Part shown: piece by piece, positions 59,293 through 64,000 of the stretch | How the letters are laid out: every line of letters starts with the position of its first letter | Position numbering within the stretch: position 1 is the stretch's first letter | Assembly (NCBI GenBank): GCA_026874595.1 | Contig: CM049315.1 | Span: 35,108,164-35,172,163 of the forward strand | Direction: 5' to 3' | Length of the DNA stretch: 64,000 bases | Source of the DNA: Sipunculus nudus | Taxonomy: Eukaryota > Annelida > Sipuncula > Golfingiida > Sipunculidae | The notes under the pieces: model-generated | What the model saw: only the letters and a program-made list of their open reading frames with translations | What the model was told of the DNA's origin: nothing | Database searches by the model: none | Translations under genes and position numbers: made by a program

Positions 59293-62200
59293 ACCCATAA
59301 TTCTCTGAATATAAATAAAAACCGGAAATAAGAATAATGTAAATAAAAAAATCGGTATGTTAAATGCATGGGACGGCAATGGATAAAATGATATTATCAT
59401 TTCATGTTAACCCCCCTCGATGCATGTATATGCAATTAACATACCTTGTATCAGTTATCTTTAGACTTGTATTTAAGGCGACTATATAATTGTATTAACT
59501 TTGTTTTCATGTAATTATAACTATTTGCCACTTACTGCAGTAGCTCGGCAGGTAGCTCACGTAGTACATGGTATTTCTGGTAGGCTTCCTATCCCCGAAA
59601 CCCATATACCTTCTCTCACCATTGCAGGTAAGCTTTCCCTGGAACGAATCGCATTAAACAACTGCAACAGTAACACATTAAACAAGTATAACCGAACCAG
59701 GGGCGGGATTTCTGAGTAAGGGTTGTATAACACCTCCCACAGTGTAGTCACGTTTTGAAATTTTAGGTTGAGATTGTAAATTAGGGGTTGTTTAAAAGGC
59801 ATTTTAATGGGATATATTTATAGTATGATATAAAAAGGTATTTAGGAAAGAAAAAACAAACTACTCCACTTTTTGCTTCACAGTATGTTGTATGTCTTTG
59901 TCCTTTGCCCTTTAGTGGCCTGATTTGTATATTCCATTTGCATTTCTCTAGATTATGACATATGGTACCATATCAGCTGCACTATCACGCATCCCGCATT
60001 TCGTACATAAAGAATGTTAGCTTGATACTTAAAAATCTCCTCCACAGAGCCAGTAGTTCATCCCTTTGAACAGCTGTTTATTTGACAAATATTTCGCCAT
60101 AAAATTATATGTTATGTGTTGGCTACTCACCCAGAAATTCTTAGAACAGGCTTTACCTGCGAGTCGACAGCTGGATTTGTTGATTGAATACGCGAACAAA
60201 TTGACTACCTTCACGTGAAGTTTATACAGGTGAAATATATCCACTGAAATTTAATGAAAGATGATATTTGATGATCTGGTGTATAGTGATGTTAATGTCT
60301 AGTGCAAATGGCAATTTTTTTTCATACAACCTTAGAACTTACAGTTTTTAGGTGTCGTTTCTTCATACACGATTAAACGTTATGCGAAAGCTTAATTAGT
60401 GAAACTGTCATTGTACATAATAGTGACATGTAAGAATGCCAAGCTTTGTGGATATTTAGATAGTTAAGCCAGGAAACGTTATGTCTTGTTAACTATGCTT
60501 TATTTCTCATATTTTTAAATGTTTACGTCCATCTGCTTAATTAACATGCATCCTGCATAGGCACTATATTCAGTATTTCACGACACCTAATTTTTTTCAT
60601 GGTTTTTACTGAGACATTTAGCCCTCTACTGTGATTCCTGTGCCGCTGATATGCCATCAATAAGGACATAGAGACCTGGATAATTACTTACATTTGACGC
60701 AGCCTTTCTCCAAACAGGTCCAGAAGTCGGCGTGTCCTTGCTGCTGGCTCCTGGTCCCAGACAGTAAAGTGGTCCGTATGGTATCAACAAAAGTGGCGTC
60801 ACTCGTGTCTAAACGGGGATAGGTGAACGGAGGAACGCAGTAAAGGGGCGTGTCCAGTCCTGTGAGAAAAACGTAAATCATGACACTTGTAAGAAGTATC
60901 TTCGTACACAAGTACCTCGAACATAGCAAGGAGGTCTATGACCCCCCTGGACAAAGTGACACGTGGCACAGGGACGGGAGGACCGAACGTTGATAAGGAT
61001 ATCTTAATCATATTTGTCTGGCTGAATTACTGCGATTTCGAGTCATTTTTAAATCCTATCGAAACAGATAAATTACCAGTGATTCTCATGAGCTTCTTCC
61101 TCCCTAACTTCGCTGCCGTGGCCGCTGACACCTTCCCGCCAAGACTGAATCCGATCACGTGCATCTTTTCACGGCGCGCATGCGTCCTTGCCTCGAGGCT
61201 TCTAATGAAAGAAGCGACGTCTGAGCCAACTTGCGCCGTATTTATGCAAGCAGTGGGATACCACACGTTCTTCGCCCAGTCATTCCAGTCAACGGCGAAA
61301 ACGGGCTCCCCAGGCTGTAAAAAATGATAGTAGACCCTTTTTTTAAAAACAAGGATAGGTCCATAGCTTGTTGGATGCACTGTCTATTAAATGTGGATGA
61401 AGTTATCGATATGATAAGAATGATATGTTATTATAAAGCCTTCTGGATTTCAGGTTTTATATGCATGGGGTTAGGAATAATCCAGAAGTCATAACCTGTC
61501 GTTAAGACATTAGAACGAATCTCAGAGGTTCTATAACGAGATTTCACCATTATGCCAATGAGGCATCGGCGGGGATCGAACCGGGGACTTTCAGCTCCTG
61601 AGTCCAACGCCTTAACCACTAGGCTACGTCCTCCCCTAGTAGACCTATTTCAGGTATGTGTTATATATGTATCTTATTCTCAGTTACGAGCCATCGTTAT
61701 TACGCTGATTAGGGAAGTGATAAGGCGCGTTTCTTACTCGGATACACCTAGATTTTGGTTAATCTCTTTATAAAAGTAAAAAAAATAATTTCTAATAGCA
61801 TAAAAGTAAATGTGATTTTTAGTACTAGTTTTCATTACCTACTCAAAGCTAGAACGTATTGCATTTTTAAAAGTAAAATCCATACTGAAGATAAATTACG
61901 GTTATGATGAATGGATGCGCATGTATGCGCTTATATGTACTTAAACCTGAAAGACCATCTGTCTTATAAGACCATCTGTCTATTAAGATCACCCTTGAGT
62001 GAACATATGGACCTTGGGAATATGGACCGAATAAGAAAATGCAAACACGTTTGCGGAGCATCCCGCATTAAGGACCACCCACATGGCGAAGGCCTGCATT
62101 CCTGAGAATTCATATTTCAAGTCCTTTCCAATGATTTTATCGCTCAATCTTAGTCCTTTCCAATGATTTTATCGCCCAATCTTGCTCGATAAATAAAGGC

Positions 62201-63456
62201 AATTTATAACTGTTTTTTTTTCATGCAAAATCTTAAAATGAAAAGTTTCTTGTCCGTTCTAAGTATAAATCCGCCCCAGATTGTGGAATCTATAGATCAT
62301 GCATACCTTAGCAAGTTCTCTTGTGATGGCGTCCATACCTCCAGCGTTCATTTTCCAGCCGTGGATCACAAAATACGTCGTCTTTGAGCTGCTGAAGTAT
62401 TTGCTTGGCACATATTTCACGGTCTTCACAGTGTAAGTGCCTCTGTAGCTATTAGAAAATAAATACTACACGCTGGTGTGACAGGCAACACACATTTGAC
62501 TAAAACAGAGCTTTTTGTTTAGTGAGTGCAAGCGTTTTGCATTTTTAATGACATCCAGACATAACAGCATAATCTTGGAAGTCTTAGTGAAAGGACTCGC
62601 AGAGATTTACAGGCATGATGTTTATATACACAGTCAGTCCATGTAATCTTACCTGCCGGAGTATAACTTGTATTTAACGGTTTTACCTGAAATAAAGACA
62701 AAGAAATAATGATATCATACAAATATCCACACAAATTAAGTGAAATAGTATTAACAGCGTAATATTGCGTTACAGTTTGTGTTTAAAGGGAAATAATTAG
62801 GGACAATATTATGTATGTTCTTTCACACTATCAGTTCAGTTTTGCTTTATACAAAAGTTTCCATACAAAACCATCCCAGCACATAGTCTCAGTGCCGACT
62901 GTTTAGCACCTTGTTATGGCTCTGCGTGTTGGTAAACACAGTCCACGTGTGTCTGTTTACTTTAACAAGACGGCGTAAACGGAGGTCCGATTGTACACCG
63001 CAACACGCGGTGTTTTAGGCAGCGGGAACATGTATTTTATTTTTAGCCAAGTCAATAAGAACATGTATTTTATTTTTAGCCAAGTCAATAAGAGCATCTA
63101 CTGGTTGACAAGTGCTGTGGCTCCGCAATACGCACGGCCCACGCGGTGTGTTATGTTGACACCTGTTATCGCGCCCGGTCCACTGTTTTTAACACTCGTT
63201 TACAGGAGTAAGCAAACGGTTTCAAGGTAATATTTTGACAGGTACAGATTATTTAAAAGGGAAGAATCTATGTGTTTGTGTTAATTCAACATGCTTCATA
63301 GGTGATTGGGCCCCTTTAAAGATAGATACAAAACGTGATTACGCTCTTGCATAAAATTAATAAACTTCATATAATGATACAGAACTCACCTTCCGTAAGG
63401 CTGACTACAACTAGTACACAGAGAAACAACAAGCGTGCCTGTCTGTGACTCTCCAT
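59293..63456 (-). CDS. Secreted lipase/phospholipase A1-like, gene 2 (8 exons)
   Basis: Complete paralogue of 47149-51652. Exons in sense order: 63390-63456, 62653-62686, 62307-62442, 61077-61314, 60692-60859, 60131-60243, 59536-59638, 59293-59306; total 873 bases, 290 residues, all junctions GT-AG and in frame. Signal peptide 1-22 (hydrophobic FLCVLVVVSL), HGW at 61-63, GFSLGG with nucleophile Ser136, GLD with Asp161, LDTSDATFVDTI, GHADFW, LHVKVVNLF with His224, and a terminal MGF...YYVS...YC block typical of the family's catalytic domain. Asp-His spacing is 63 residues, about 24 short of human pancreatic lipase, the size of the lid. No PLAT domain. Likely hydrolyses phospholipid or glycerolipid esters outside the cell; the substrate is inference. 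Donors GTAAGT and GTGAGT are strong, so this copy looks active. Confidence 0.8.
61430..61636 (-). repeat. tRNA-derived SINE in lipase 2 intron
   Basis: On the minus strand it starts GGGGAGGACGTAGCCTAGTGG (A box TAGCCTAGTGG) and has B box GGTTCGATCCC about 45 bases on, followed by GCCGATGCC. The head resembles a tRNA-Leu-type gene, but the 3' acceptor strand is missing and about 130 bases of unrelated body follow. It lies in the intron between lipase 2 exons 3 and 4. Confidence 0.7.
61970..62105 (+). repeat. Dispersed repeat family, copy in lipase 2 intron
   Basis: Shares GGGAATATGGACCGAATAAG, TTAAGGACCACCCACATGGC and AGGCCTGCATTCCT with copies at 29745-29935 and 52640-52810. An internal short duplication (ACCATCTGTCT twice) precedes it. 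Confidence 0.6.
62935..63215. repeat. Dispersed repeat, copy 2, in lipase 2 first intron
   Basis: Counterpart of 25660-25935, with ACACAGTCCACGTGTGTCT, ATCGCGCCCG and ACAGGAGTAAGCA. A 34-base segment containing AACATGTATTTTATTTTTAG is tandemly duplicated inside it (about 63027-63092). Confidence 0.6.
63250..63322. mobile_element. Tiny TIR remnant related to 18007-18475
   Basis: TTTAAAAGGGAAGAATCTATG on the left resembles the complement of the right end (TAGGTGATTGGGCCCCTTTA). The right end is the same sequence found at about 18453-18474, so this may be a solo or internally deleted copy. Confidence 0.4.
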
Positions 63457-63630
63457 GTTCGTAGTCTGATCGCAGAATGAGTTTCCAAACCTACCTGTGG
63501 CTCCTTTGTAATAACACACAATGCCCCGTTTCTGTGCCAAAACAAAATACCCTTATTGTAAAAAAAATAGATACAGTTTGACGTCAAGTGAGATAGGTCT
63601 CTATGGGACACCCCGGCATTTAAATAACCA

Positions 63631-63757
63631 CTAGCAAATACCCGTGCTACGCACGGTTTGGGACGACATAACAATCCGTACGGTGGTATCGGAAATCCAC
63701 AGAAAATTTGGATATACGGAAAATCACAAAAATCGCGTTACGATATTAATATATAGA
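63631..63757 (-). mobile_element. Intact 127-bp non-autonomous Helitron
   Basis: In the minus sense it starts TCTATATATTAATATCG after a host A, and ends with hairpin CCGTGCGTAGCACGG, a short spacer and CTAG before a host T. These are the Helitron hallmarks: 5' TC, 3' hairpin, CTRR end and insertion between A and T with no target duplication. It shares both ends and internal motifs with 33990-34239. It lies just upstream of lipase 2 and encodes nothing. Confidence 0.8.
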
Positions 63758-63759
63758 TC

Positions 63760-64000
63760 CATTATAAGTATTGTGTTGTGGATAAATATCTTTCAGAACA
63801 GTGTTGGGAACATGTTTCGGAACAGCGTACGGTCCCCCGAACCCAGTGCTTAACATGTGTTCGGGGTATTTGACAAATAGTCACCTACACATGTACCCTG
63901 TGACATTAGAAACTGATCAACAGGATTACATATAAATATGAAAGAAACCGTTCACGGAATAGACCTAAGAGGAAAATGCAAAAATACCAGTTTTAGTTGT
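63760..64000. other. Window end, no gene seen
   Basis: Upstream flank of lipase 2; nothing recognisable in this short stretch. Confidence 0.4.

Noticed and set aside
61563-61636. tRNA-Leu gene on the minus strand
   Set aside because: A and B boxes are good, but the 3' acceptor strand complementary to GGGGAGG is absent and unrelated SINE body follows.

Overview
This is about 64 kb of nuclear DNA from a multicellular animal. It is AT-rich, has long (TA)n tracts and many small transposons, and mixes intronless G-protein-coupled receptor (GPCR) genes with multi-exon genes on canonical GT-AG introns. Orphan-like intronless class A GPCR paralogues, Penelope and jockey/CR1-like retroelements, tRNA-derived SINEs and a PIF/Harbinger element with a MADF exon suggest a marine invertebrate, most likely a lophotrochozoan such as a mollusc. 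The species cannot be fixed by reading alone.

The first third (about 19-8070 and 11222-20565) is an imperfect tandem segmental duplication of 8-9 kb. Each copy carries one minus-strand FMRFamide-receptor-like GPCR (3196-4452 and 14638-15897). Each also has a conserved 5' noncoding exon, a 5'UTR intron and a proximal promoter. Copy B has gained a 26-bp minisatellite, a TIR element and a SINE-like insert. The 3.1-kb spacer ends in a decayed Penelope-like retroelement with a GIY-YIG domain and a hammerhead-like tail.

The middle (20.6-47 kb) is mostly repeats. It holds two plus-strand intronless receptors of a different class A family (30946-31992 and 38993-40078), a dead LINE, a mixed-orientation palindromic array, a 1.56-kb PIF/Harbinger element with MADF coding remnants, a hairpin element and a Harbinger-type MITE. 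Two possible exons, around 22.9 and 24.4 kb, are weakly supported.

The last part carries two minus-strand, eight-exon paralogues of the pancreatic lipase / phospholipase A1 family (47149-51652 and 59293-63456). I assembled both from splice sites and from their mutual alignment. Both encode secreted proteins of about 290 residues with an intact Ser-Asp-His triad, no room for a normal lid and no C-terminal PLAT domain. The first copy has lost the canonical acceptor AG of exon 3. Between and around them lie a near-perfect foldback hairpin, a TA-flanked TIR element, a tandem array of about 340 bp and a compact non-autonomous Helitron.

No single new pathway is visible. The strongest unusual points are the disulfide-lacking duplicated receptors with gene-conversion-like patches, the lid-less tandem lipases with one damaged splice site, the MADF-bearing Harbinger element with internal palindrome clusters, and the Penelope tail with a ribozyme-like fold.
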